NCBI RefSeq assembly: GCF_019331735.1
Contig: NZ_JAHBBH010000017.1
Location: 1-39,576 of the forward strand
Length of the DNA stretch: 39,576 nt
Direction of reading: 5' to 3'
From: Bifidobacterium miconis
GTDB lineage: Bacteria; Actinomycetota; Actinomycetes; Actinomycetales; Bifidobacteriaceae
Part shown: positions 1 through 6,861 of the stretch, piece after piece
Layout of the letters: each line of letters starts with the position of its first letter
Position numbering within the stretch: position 1 is the stretch's first letter
Notes under the pieces: model-generated
Seen by the model: the letters and a program-made list of their open reading frames with translations, nothing else
Database searches by the model: none
What the model was told of the DNA's origin: nothing
Translations under genes and position numbers: made by a program

Positions 1-56
1 ACCCGGCTTCGCCGGGAGCATTCAGCAATTAAGGACGGCCTGACGGCCGCGTTTTG

Positions 57-133
57 CTGGCTCGCTGTCGCTCGCTCCTCGCCTAAAAACGCCTCCGGCG
101 TTTTCTTCACGGCTCGGCCTAGCCGAGGGGGCC
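57..133 (+). repeat. Modular palindromic repeat, module 1
   Basis: A conserved block (GGCTCGCTGTCGCTCGCTCC, then TCGCCTAAAAAC) is followed by a short hairpin (ACGCC/GGCGT inside flanking A and T runs), then TTTTCTTCACGG and a second hairpin GGCTCGGCCTAGCCGAG. The same order is found at 33694-33773 (minus) and 34438-34517 (plus). There the first hairpin stem is a different sequence, AGTCC/GGACT, but is still self-complementary. Changed sequence with kept pairing suggests the structure is what is conserved. Confidence 0.75.
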
Positions 134-219
134 CGCAAGGCGTGTCAAGGCCGGTAGTTTCATGACCGTAGTCACGAAGGAAGCTGGCGGGAGTCTCGGC
201 GCCATCGGCTGAGGGAGCT

Positions 220-251
220 GTCACGCGAAGCGTGACTGAGGGAGCGTCGCG
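220..251 (+). repeat. Modular palindromic repeat, module 2
   Basis: Stem GTCACGC / GCGTGAC with a GAA loop, followed by TGAGGGAGCGTCGCG. The same arrangement with other stem sequences occurs at 15434-15456 (GTCAGC/GCTGAC, loop AAA) and at 33816-33847 (GTCAGCC/GGCTGAC, loop GCA) with its mirror copy at 34364-34395. Confidence 0.75.
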
Positions 252-497
252 AGCGACAGCGAGCCAAACAACACCTCTCGCGCAGCGAGTCCGTGCTTAC
301 GGCCGCCGGTTGCCACAAGCCGACCGCAGAAAGCGTCGCGAGCCGCAAGGCGAGCCAACAACACAGCATCGTGCCAAGCGCGATGCCGCACAAATCCTTC
401 GGGGATGGAACGTGAGGCGAGGAGGTTTCTCCTTCTCCTTCCCGCTTGCTCGCCAAGCGTTCCATCCCCGGTTTTTATATCTGCCATACTATTTGTA

Positions 498-513
498 TCG
501 TTACATATAACGA
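498..513. promoter_or_regulatory. Near-palindrome upstream of first GH43 gene
   Basis: TCGTTACATATAACGA matches its own reverse complement at 14 of 16 positions. It sits 16 bases before the ATG, just upstream of the AAAGGAAG ribosome binding site and close to the likely transcription start. This position suits a repressor operator. The protein that binds it is unknown; the LacI-type regulator encoded at 5636 is the obvious candidate. Confidence 0.4.
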
Positions 514-529
514 AAGGAAGCAACGCATC

Positions 530-1633
530 ATGGCTACTACCAAGCGCGTCCCGCAACCCCAGCCGCCGGCCGACCCGTACGGCTACCTGCTTGTCCATTT
601 CATCGAGGATCCGGACGGCTACGCGGAGCGCATCTATCTTGACCTGTCCGACGGCGACAATCCGGAGGTCTGGCATGCGATCAACGTCGGCAAGCCAATC
701 CCCGCGTCACCGCTCGGAACTACCTGCGGGAGCGACCCGTGGCTGACGCGCAAGGCGGAAACCGGTCGCGTGTACGTCATCGCCACCGACCTGCGCGTGT
801 GCGATCCAAATGCGGACCAGTCGAAGCAGATCTGGACCGAGTGGTCGCATAATGTCAGCACGAATCGCATCATCGGGCATTCCGACGATCTGGTGCACTG
901 GAGCGAGCCGCACGAGCTCAACGTCGCGCGCCGCCCCGACGGCACCGATGCGCAGCTCGGCATGGCGTGGGCGCCCGAGGCCCTGTGGGTGCCGGACTAT
1001 TATCCGGAAGGCTCCGAGGCCGAGCACAACGGCAGCCGTGGCGCGTTCGTGCTGTACTGGTCGAGCAAGACGTTCGCCGACTCCGACACCGAACATGCGG
1101 ATCCGAATTCCTACGACCGCATCATGTGGGGCGCGACAAGCGACTTCACGAACGACACGTATGAATACGGCGGCGTGTTCATCGACGCCGGCCATGCCAC
1201 GATCGACACGACCATGCTCCAGCGCGAACTGCCGGACGGCGCGATCCGCACCTACCGCGCGACCAAGGACAACGGCCCGCACCCGGGCATCTGGGTCGAT
1301 CGCACCGACGCGCCGTGCTGGTGGGAGCCGGGCGTGCTGTGGACGCCCGTCCAGTACGAGATCGGCAAGGACTGGACCGAGAACGGCGCGCCCGGCGGCG
1401 TGGAGGGCCCCGCGTTCTTCGCCTCGCACTCCGACGACCGCGTATACCTGTATGTGGACGTGATCCCGTCCATCGGCTATCGCCCGATGGTCACGACCGA
1501 TCTCGACAAGGGTCTCGATTATCTGCGCTCCGACGGTTTCTATATGGCCCCGCACACCAAGCACGGCGGCGTCATGTCCCTGTCCCATGCCGAATATGAT
1601 CGTCTGCGCGCGGCGGACGGCACGATCGGCTGA
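530..1633 (+). CDS. Glycoside hydrolase family 43 protein (first of tandem pair)
   Basis: Predicted 367-residue cytosolic glycosidase of the five-bladed beta-propeller GH43 type, a family of arabinofuranosidases, xylosidases and related exo-enzymes. No signal peptide is visible. Family-like stretches are GSDPWL near residue 64 (general-base aspartate region), VYVIATDLRV, MAWAPEALW near residue 145, ATIDTTM (pKa-modulating aspartate region) and GGVEGPAFF (general-acid glutamate region). The ATG at 530 follows an AAAGGAAG ribosome binding site; an upstream start at 446 has none and would translate repeat DNA. It is paralogous to the next gene and starts the glycan-use cluster. Substrate cannot be read from sequence; an arabinose- or xylose-containing plant oligosaccharide is an inference. 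Confidence 0.85.
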   Translation: MATTKRVPQPQPPADPYGYLLVHFIEDPDGYAERIYLDLSDGDNPEVWHAINVGKPIPASPLGTTCGSDPWLTRKAETGRVYVIATDLRVCDPNADQSKQIWTEWSHNVSTNRIIGHSDDLVHWSEPHELNVARRPDGTDAQLGMAWAPEALWVPDYYPEGSEAEHNGSRGAFVLYWSSKTFADSDTEHADPNSYDRIMWGATSDFTNDTYEYGGVFIDAGHATIDTTMLQRELPDGAIRTYRATKDNGPHPGIWVDRTDAPCWWEPGVLWTPVQYEIGKDWTENGAPGGVEGPAFFASHSDDRVYLYVDVIPSIGYRPMVTTDLDKGLDYLRSDGFYMAPHTKHGGVMSLSHAEYDRLRAADGTIG

Positions 1634-1639
1634 AAGGTG

Positions 1640-1666
1640 GTACGCTAGCGTACATCAACGTACGTT
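1640..1666. promoter_or_regulatory. Perfect palindromes between the two GH43 genes
   Basis: Two palindromes lie in the 69-base spacer: GTACGCTAGCGTAC (1640-1653, perfect 14-mer) and AACGTACGTT (1657-1666, perfect 10-mer), followed by GTTAGCGTTAAC. Symmetric sites of this size ahead of a sugar-utilisation gene are typical of LacI-family operators. The central TAGC resembles the TAGCGCTA octamers upstream of the GH31 gene. There is no T-run, so a terminator is unlikely. Confidence 0.45.
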
Positions 1667-1702
1667 AGCGTTAACAATGCTGTGAACGGAAGGGTTGGTG
1701 GT

Positions 1703-2869
1703 ATGTTGAGTGACCCGTATGAAGCCTATGTGTGGGCGTATTTCACCGGAGACCGCGGCGACAGCGAGAAAATCAGCCTCGCCGTCTCCAACGGCAACGA
1801 CGCGCTGAGCTGGCATGCGCTCAACGGCGGCAAGCCGCTGTTCGCGTCGACGTCCGGCACGCACGGATTGCGCGACCCGTTCATCATGCGCTCGCACGAG
1901 GGCGACCGTTTTTTCATCATCGCCACCGACCTCAAGGTCGCGGCGCTCAAGGATGGTTTCGGCGACGCGCAGCGTATCGGCTCGCGCTATCTCGAAATCT
2001 GGGAATCGACCGATCTCGTGCCTTGTGGCGACCAGCGGCATGTGCTCGTCTCGCCGCCCGAGGCCGGCAATTCGTGGGCTCCCGAAGCGTACTGGGACGA
2101 CAACATCGGCGCGTACGCGGTGTACTGGTCGTCGAATCTGTACGACGGCGCCGCCGCGAACGACCTGACACTGCGTGACCAGCTGACCTATGGCCGCATG
2201 ATGATCGCGACGACCAAGGACTTCCGCACGTTCAGCGAACCGCAGGTGTGGATGGACGTACGCCGCGGCAACGGCCACGACGGACGCGGCCTGATCGACG
2301 CGACCGTCGCGCGCGACGGCGACTGGTGGTACCGCTTCGTCAAGGACGAGCGCACGATGACGGTCCGCGAGGAGCGCTCGCACGATCTGCTCGGCAAGGT
2401 GCGCGGCCTGCTGCCGGGGGAGATGTTCAGCTCGTTCGACTCGCTGTCCGCGTTGGACGACGGCGATCCTGCGGGCGACGGCAAGGCCGACGACGGAGCG
2501 TCGGACGGCGGCTGGGAGCTGGTGCGCGAGAACGTCGGCGTCGGCCTGCCGAACGGCGAGAAGGCGGAGGACGGTTCGCCCAAGCTGTTCACGCATGGCG
2601 AGGGCCCGTGCATCTTCCCGGCGAACCCGGATGACGTGAACGGCTACCGCTGGTTCCTGTTCATCGACCAGCCGAGCTATCACGACGGGCCGAACCACTA
2701 CATCGGCTTCGCGACGCAGGATCTCGGCGATCCGGACGGCTGGGTGCCGGTCAGCGGCAAGCTGCGCGAAGGCCTGCCGGTCGGCCCGGACGGCGGCAAG
2801 CCCCGCCATGGCACGGTGATGCCGATCACCGCCGCCGAGCGTGATCGCCTGATCGCCGCGTTCGGCTGA
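1703..2869 (+). CDS. Glycoside hydrolase family 43 protein (second of tandem pair)
   Basis: Predicted 388-residue intracellular GH43 glycosidase, homologous along its length to the preceding gene but clearly diverged. The motifs are more canonical here: GLRDPFIMRS near residue 60 (general base), FFIIATDLKV, NSWAPEAYW near residue 122, GLIDATVARDGDWWYRF near residue 195 (pKa-modulating Asp) and GEGPCIFPAN near residue 302 (general acid). An Asp/Gly-rich insertion (about residues 251-274) separates the last two. The ATG at 1703 is preferred, with GGAAGGG upstream; a GTG at 1682 would overlap that site. It is probably cotranscribed with, or separately controlled from, the first gene through the palindromes at 1640-1666. 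Substrate unassigned. Confidence 0.87.
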   Translation: MLSDPYEAYVWAYFTGDRGDSEKISLAVSNGNDALSWHALNGGKPLFASTSGTHGLRDPFIMRSHEGDRFFIIATDLKVAALKDGFGDAQRIGSRYLEIWESTDLVPCGDQRHVLVSPPEAGNSWAPEAYWDDNIGAYAVYWSSNLYDGAAANDLTLRDQLTYGRMMIATTKDFRTFSEPQVWMDVRRGNGHDGRGLIDATVARDGDWWYRFVKDERTMTVREERSHDLLGKVRGLLPGEMFSSFDSLSALDDGDPAGDGKADDGASDGGWELVRENVGVGLPNGEKAEDGSPKLFTHGEGPCIFPANPDDVNGYRWFLFIDQPSYHDGPNHYIGFATQDLGDPDGWVPVSGKLREGLPVGPDGGKPRHGTVMPITAAERDRLIAAFG

Positions 2870-2925
2870 TTTCCGATGTCGTATCGGCATGATCGCGTGA
2901 CCTTGGCGATGGTTCCCTCGCCTTG

Positions 2926-3038
2926 CTGTCCGCAATGTCACGCCGGAGAACCTTCTGGCGTGACATTGCGGACAGTTGGGCGGTTGTACTGGCACTGATG
3001 TCACGCGGGGAGGCTTCTACGCGTGACATCAAAGCCAG
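2926..3038. repeat. Two tandem long hairpins sharing TGTCACGC arms
   Basis: Hairpin 1 pairs 2926-2944 with 2957-2975 (19 bp, perfect). Hairpin 2 pairs 2997-3007 with 3020-3030 (GATGTCACGCG / CGCGTGACATC) and has an outer CTGGC/GCCAG clamp at 2989-2993/3034-3038. Both share TGTCACGC in the left arm and CTTCT in the loop, so they are two copies of one unit. They follow the second GH43 gene and could act as a bidirectional terminator, though no T-run follows; a repeat or protein-binding role is equally possible. Confidence 0.7.
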
Positions 3039-3192
3039 TTGGGGGAATGTGCTGGCCGCAAAGTCACGCTGGTCGCTGAGGCGGATTGCCTGGGCATTTA
3101 CCCGGAGCCGGTGCGAGCGGGCTGTCTTCGGGCGGTAAAGTGCGGTAAAGATAGCGTCGTGCCATTATCTATGAGGATGGCGTGTCGGTTGA

Positions 3193-3220
3193 TTGTAGCG
3201 CTATAATTATAGCGCTACAA
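3193..3220. promoter_or_regulatory. 28-bp perfect palindrome over a -10 box (operator)
   Basis: The 28 bases are a perfect palindrome made of two octamers TAGCGCTA (3197-3204 and 3209-3216) in mirror symmetry around the centre 3206/3207. TATAAT at 3202-3207 lies inside it, so a bound dimer or tetramer would cover the -10 box of the GH31 promoter. No good -35 is seen. The LacI-type repressor encoded downstream is the likely ligand, by inference from position and symmetry. Confidence 0.6.
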
Positions 3221-3320
3221 CACAGTGGTATGACTGTACGGAACGGATGCAAGACGCGGATGCGGTGCGGTTGCCGCCTTCGCGCCGAGCGATTCGTTCG
3301 CATTCACGCAAGGAGCGGAC

Positions 3321-5546
3321 ATGACCTTCTCGACACCATCAACCCTTTCCGCGGACGAGCAGCACGCGTTCGCGGCGCAGCTCGCCGGAGCCGCGGGCGA
3401 CGCCTCCGGCAGCGTCAGCGTCGAAACCTCCAGCGCATCTCGCGCAACCGGCAGCATCGCCGAACAGGCCTTCCACGTCGCGGCCGACGGCACCGCCCTC
3501 GAATGGAACGGCGACGGCGAATACGTGCGCATCGACGCGTGGGGCGCCAACAGCGTGCGCGTACGCTCCCGCCTCATGCAGCGCGTCATCGACGCCGACT
3601 GGGCGCTCCTCGCGCCGCCGGCCGACGCGGCCAAGCCGCAGATCGTCATCGGCGAACTCGCGGCGGCCATCGTCAACGGCAACATCGCCGTCAAGCTCGA
3701 ACTGACCGGCTGGCAGCACGACCAGCTGCGCCTTTCCTTCCTCAACGCGGCCACCGGCGCGACGCTCCTGCGCGAAACCGATGACGGCGGCGCGCTCCGA
3801 CTTCGAGCCCGCGCCCACCACCCGCTCGAAGGTCGCGCCGCATCGCCCGGCGCCACGTTCGAGGTGTACGCCCGCGAACACCTCCACGGCATGGGCGAGT
3901 AGCAGCATCCAGTGTTTGGGCTCACGGGATCCACACTCGCCCCCTCGCCGCGCAACTCGCAGGGCATCGGGCCGCTTATGGTTTGCAGAGGCGGCTACGG
4001 TTTCCTGTGGCACAATCCGGCCGTCGTCCAGGTCACGTTCGGCGATAACCGCACCGAATGGCGCGCCGGCGTCGCCGACCAGATCGACTACTGGATCACC
4101 GCCGGCGACACCCCGGCGCAGATCGAAGCGCAGTACGCGGACGCGACCGGTCACGCGCCCGTCATGCCCGAATGGGGACTCGGCTTCTGGCAGTGCAAGC
4201 TGCGTTACTGGAACCAGGAGCAGCTGCTCGAAACCGCGCGCGAATTCAAGCGCCGCAACATTCCGATCGACCTGATCGTCATCGACTTCTTCCACTGGCC
4301 GCTCATGGGCGACTTCCGCTTCGACGAGGAATTCTGGCCCGACCCGAAGGCCATGGCCGACGAACTGCACAAGATGGGCATCAAGCTCATGGTGTCCGTC
4401 TGGCCGCAGATCGACCTCGAATCCGAAAACTACGACGAAATGCGCCGACGTAACCTGCTCGCCAAAACCCGTCAGGGCAAGGACGTGGGCATGTGGTGGC
4501 CGCGCGACAACCAGTTCCTCGACGCCACCAACCCCGACACGCGCGCCTTCGTGTGGGCGCTCGCCAAGAAGAACTACACCGATCTCGGCGTCGACGCGTT
4601 CTGGCTCGACGAGGCCGAACCCGAATGGGGCGGCGACTACGACTACGCGCACTACCTGTTCCACATCGGCCCGGTCGGTAAGATCGGCAACATCTACCCG
4701 CAGAAGTACAACCAGACGTTCTACGACGGCCAGCTCTCGATCGGCCGCAAGGACGACATCGTCAACCTCACGCGCGCCGCATGGGCCGGCTCGCAGCGCT
4801 ACGGCTCGCTCGTGTGGAGCGGCGACGTGCACTCCACGTTCGACGACTTGAAGGCCCAGATCACCTGCGCGATCCACATGGGCGCCGCCGGCATCCCGTG
4901 GTTCACCACCGACATGGGCGGCTTCGCGGGCGGCGACCCGAGCAGCGAGGACTTCCGCGAACTGTACGTGCGCTGGTGCCAGTTCTCCGCGTTCAGCGCC
5001 GTCATGCGCAACCACGGCGACCGCATGCCCGCCACGCGCGTGCCCGGCAAACCCACGTTCGACCGCAAGGGCAACCCGATCGACCACATCACCACCGGCG
5101 CGGACAACGAGCCGTGGACGTACGGCGAGGACGTCGAGCGCATCATGGTCAAGTACATCAACCTGCGCGAGGCCATGCGCCCGTACACTCGCGAACTGTT
5201 CGCCGAAGCGCACGAATCCGGCCAGCCGCTCGTGCGCGGCCTGTTCTACGAGTTCCCCGGCGAGGAGGCGGCCGCGAACGTCGCCGACGAGTACCTGTTC
5301 GGCCCGGACATCCTCGTCGCGCCCGTCACCGAGCTCGGCGCGCGCTCGCGCAGCGTGTATCTGCCGGGCGCGGCCGATGCGTCCGATGCGGCCGACGGTG
5401 CGGACGGCGAGCCGACGACGTGGACGAACCTGCACACCGGCGAGACGTTTGCCGGCGGGCAGACGATCACCGTCGACGCGCCGCTCGACGTCGTCCCGGC
5501 GTTCGCGCGCAATGGCCGCGACCACGGACTGCAGGGGCTGATCTGA
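3321..5546 (+). pseudogene. GH31 alpha-glycosidase with in-frame amber codon
   Basis: The frame encodes a 741-residue GH31 enzyme (alpha-xylosidase/alpha-glucosidase group) but is cut by TAG at 3900-3902 (codon 194), in the EHLHGMGE-stop-QQHPVFG stretch where family members normally have an aromatic residue. Reading continues in the same frame to 5546, so one substitution (TAC or TAT to TAG) explains it. After the stop all hallmarks are intact: PEWGLGFWQCKLRYW, FWLDEAEPEWGG with predicted nucleophile Asp430, WSGDV, MRNHGDR with predicted acid/base Asp567, and a C-terminal beta domain. The start at 3321 follows AGGAG. It is either a recent nonsense allele or a base-call error. Substrate unresolved; alpha-xyloside or alpha-glucoside is plausible. 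Confidence 0.85.
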
Positions 5547-5602
5547 CCGATTGCATCCGGGGTGTTGCAGGACCGGTCGGGCCGACTCGGGCCCGGCCGG
5601 GA

Positions 5603-5608
5603 TACAAT
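5603..5608 (+). promoter_or_regulatory. Putative -10 box of the LacI-type gene
   Basis: TACAAT lies 27 bases before the preferred ATG in the short spacer after the GH31 gene. No clear -35 hexamer is at the right distance, so the regulator may have a weak promoter of its own or be read through from upstream. Confidence 0.3.
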
Positions 5609-5635
5609 GAAGCCTTCGACGACGAAGGAGGCATG

Positions 5636-6694
5636 ATGGTCACGCTTGACGACGTTGCGGCGCTCGCGGGGGTGTCGCGCATGACCGCGTCGAACGCGCT
5701 GCGGCGCAAGGCGATCGTAAGGCCGGAAACCGCGCGGCGCGTGCTCGACGCGGCGGAACGGCTCGGCTATCGGCCGAACGTCGCCGCGCAGCAGCTCAGC
5801 TCGGGCCGCACGCACGTCATCAGCGTTTCCCTGAGCGACTTCGACCTGATCTTCCCCGCGAAATTCGCCGCGGAACTGTCCGACCAAGCGGGCCGGCGCG
5901 GCTACCAGATCGTCGCGCAGCAGACGCGCTTCTCGTCGGACTACGAGCAGGCCATGCTGTCGAGCGCATCCATGCAGATCTGCGACGGCGCGATCGTATG
6001 CTGGCCGCGCAATGCGGCCGCCGACTTCGTCGGATTCTCGCGCAGGCATCCGCTCGTGATGCTCGACGCGTTCGAATTGGAGGGGCGGATCGACGGCGTG
6101 TTCACGCCCTGCATCGACGGCGCCGCCGAAGGCGTGCGTCACCTGGCCGGGCACGGCGCGCGGCGGATCGCCGTGATCGGCTCGTCCGCCGATCTGCTGG
6201 CCGACGACGTGCCGCCCAACTCGAGCAAGCTGCGACTGCTCGGCGCCGCGCGCGCGTTGCGCGAACTTGGGATGGCCGACGACGATCTGCATGATGTGGT
6301 GCTGCCGTGCAACTGGAACCGTGAGGCCGGATATGCCGCGATGTGCGGACTGCTGGCGGAACGCGGTTGGCAGGATGGTTGCGACGCGCTGGCAACGCTC
6401 GGATTCGACGCGGTATGCTGCGTGTGCGATCCGATCGCGATAGGCGTGCTCAAAGCGCTCACCGACGCCGGTGTGCGCGTGCCACAGGATGTGATGGTAA
6501 TGGGATTCGACGCGGTCGCCGACGGCAGGTTCATGACGCCGGGACTGTCCAGCGTGCGCATCGATCCGGCGGAAATGGCCCGTGACTGTCTCGGACTGCT
6601 TTTGGAACGCGTTGACGGGACCGCTCCGGATGAGCCGCGCACGGTGACCGTGTCCCATGCCGTCGTCGCGCGCGGCAGCGGCGAACGCGCGTGA
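5636..6694 (+). CDS. LacI-family transcriptional regulator
   Basis: About 352 residues. The N-terminal helix-turn-helix is TLDDVAALAGVSRMTASNALRR (residues 3-24), followed by the hinge helix region ETARRVLDAAERLGYRPNVAAQQLSSGRTHVI. The periplasmic-binding-protein-like effector domain follows (SLSDFDLIFPAKFAAEL, HGARRIAVIGSSA, FDAVCCVCDPIAIGVLKAL, GFDAVADGRFMTPGLSSVRID). AAGGAGG at 5625-5631 sits one base before ATG 5633 and four before ATG 5636, so I prefer the second; the difference is one residue. It lies between the GH31 and GH36 genes and is the expected local repressor, with the palindromes at 498, 1640 and 3193 as candidate sites. The effector sugar is unknown. Confidence 0.92.
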   Translation: MVTLDDVAALAGVSRMTASNALRRKAIVRPETARRVLDAAERLGYRPNVAAQQLSSGRTHVISVSLSDFDLIFPAKFAAELSDQAGRRGYQIVAQQTRFSSDYEQAMLSSASMQICDGAIVCWPRNAAADFVGFSRRHPLVMLDAFELEGRIDGVFTPCIDGAAEGVRHLAGHGARRIAVIGSSADLLADDVPPNSSKLRLLGAARALRELGMADDDLHDVVLPCNWNREAGYAAMCGLLAERGWQDGCDALATLGFDAVCCVCDPIAIGVLKALTDAGVRVPQDVMVMGFDAVADGRFMTPGLSSVRIDPAEMARDCLGLLLERVDGTAPDEPRTVTVSHAVVARGSGERA

Positions 6695-6861
6695 CGTGCG
6701 TGGTACGGGCGCGCGGTGTGCGCGTCGGTGTGCGCGGGCTCACGTCTGAGTGCTGGATGATTCGCCGGTTCGCTGGCTTGACCGGCCTAAGCTGATGAGC
6801 GGTCGATCGATGAATCGGTTCAATCAACGGTGTTGTGACGGCACGGCAAGGAGATACTGCG

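Larger units (their letters stand above)
1..497. other. Gene-free region built of palindromic repeats
   Basis: I see no convincing gene here: the open frames overlap on both strands, lack ribosome binding sites and follow repeat modules. The stretch holds two hairpin modules (listed separately) that recur around 15.4 kb, 33.7 kb and 34.4 kb. It also has a run at about 340-400 (AACAACACAGCATCG followed by GCGAT) that resembles the edge of the DUF559 cassette at about 33868-33897. It ends in an AT-rich stretch at 475-510 that probably carries the promoter of the first GH43 gene. Confidence 0.6.
2870..3320. other. Spacer with tandem TGTCACGC hairpins and GH31 promoter region
   Basis: No gene. 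It contains two large hairpins (2926-2975 and 2989-3038), a further AGTCACGC half-site at about 3062, and the 28-bp palindrome at 3193-3220 over a putative -10 box. An open frame at 2923-3138 merely reads through the hairpins. Confidence 0.6.

Noticed and set aside
3339..5525. 728-codon minus-strand open frame opposite the GH31 gene
   Set aside because: Typical GC-rich shadow frame rich in Val, Arg and His; no ribosome site and no homology.
3912..5546. Restart of a separate shorter GH31 gene after the amber codon
   Set aside because: No ribosome site near 3912 and the N-terminal beta domain would be missing; same frame as upstream, so one interrupted gene.
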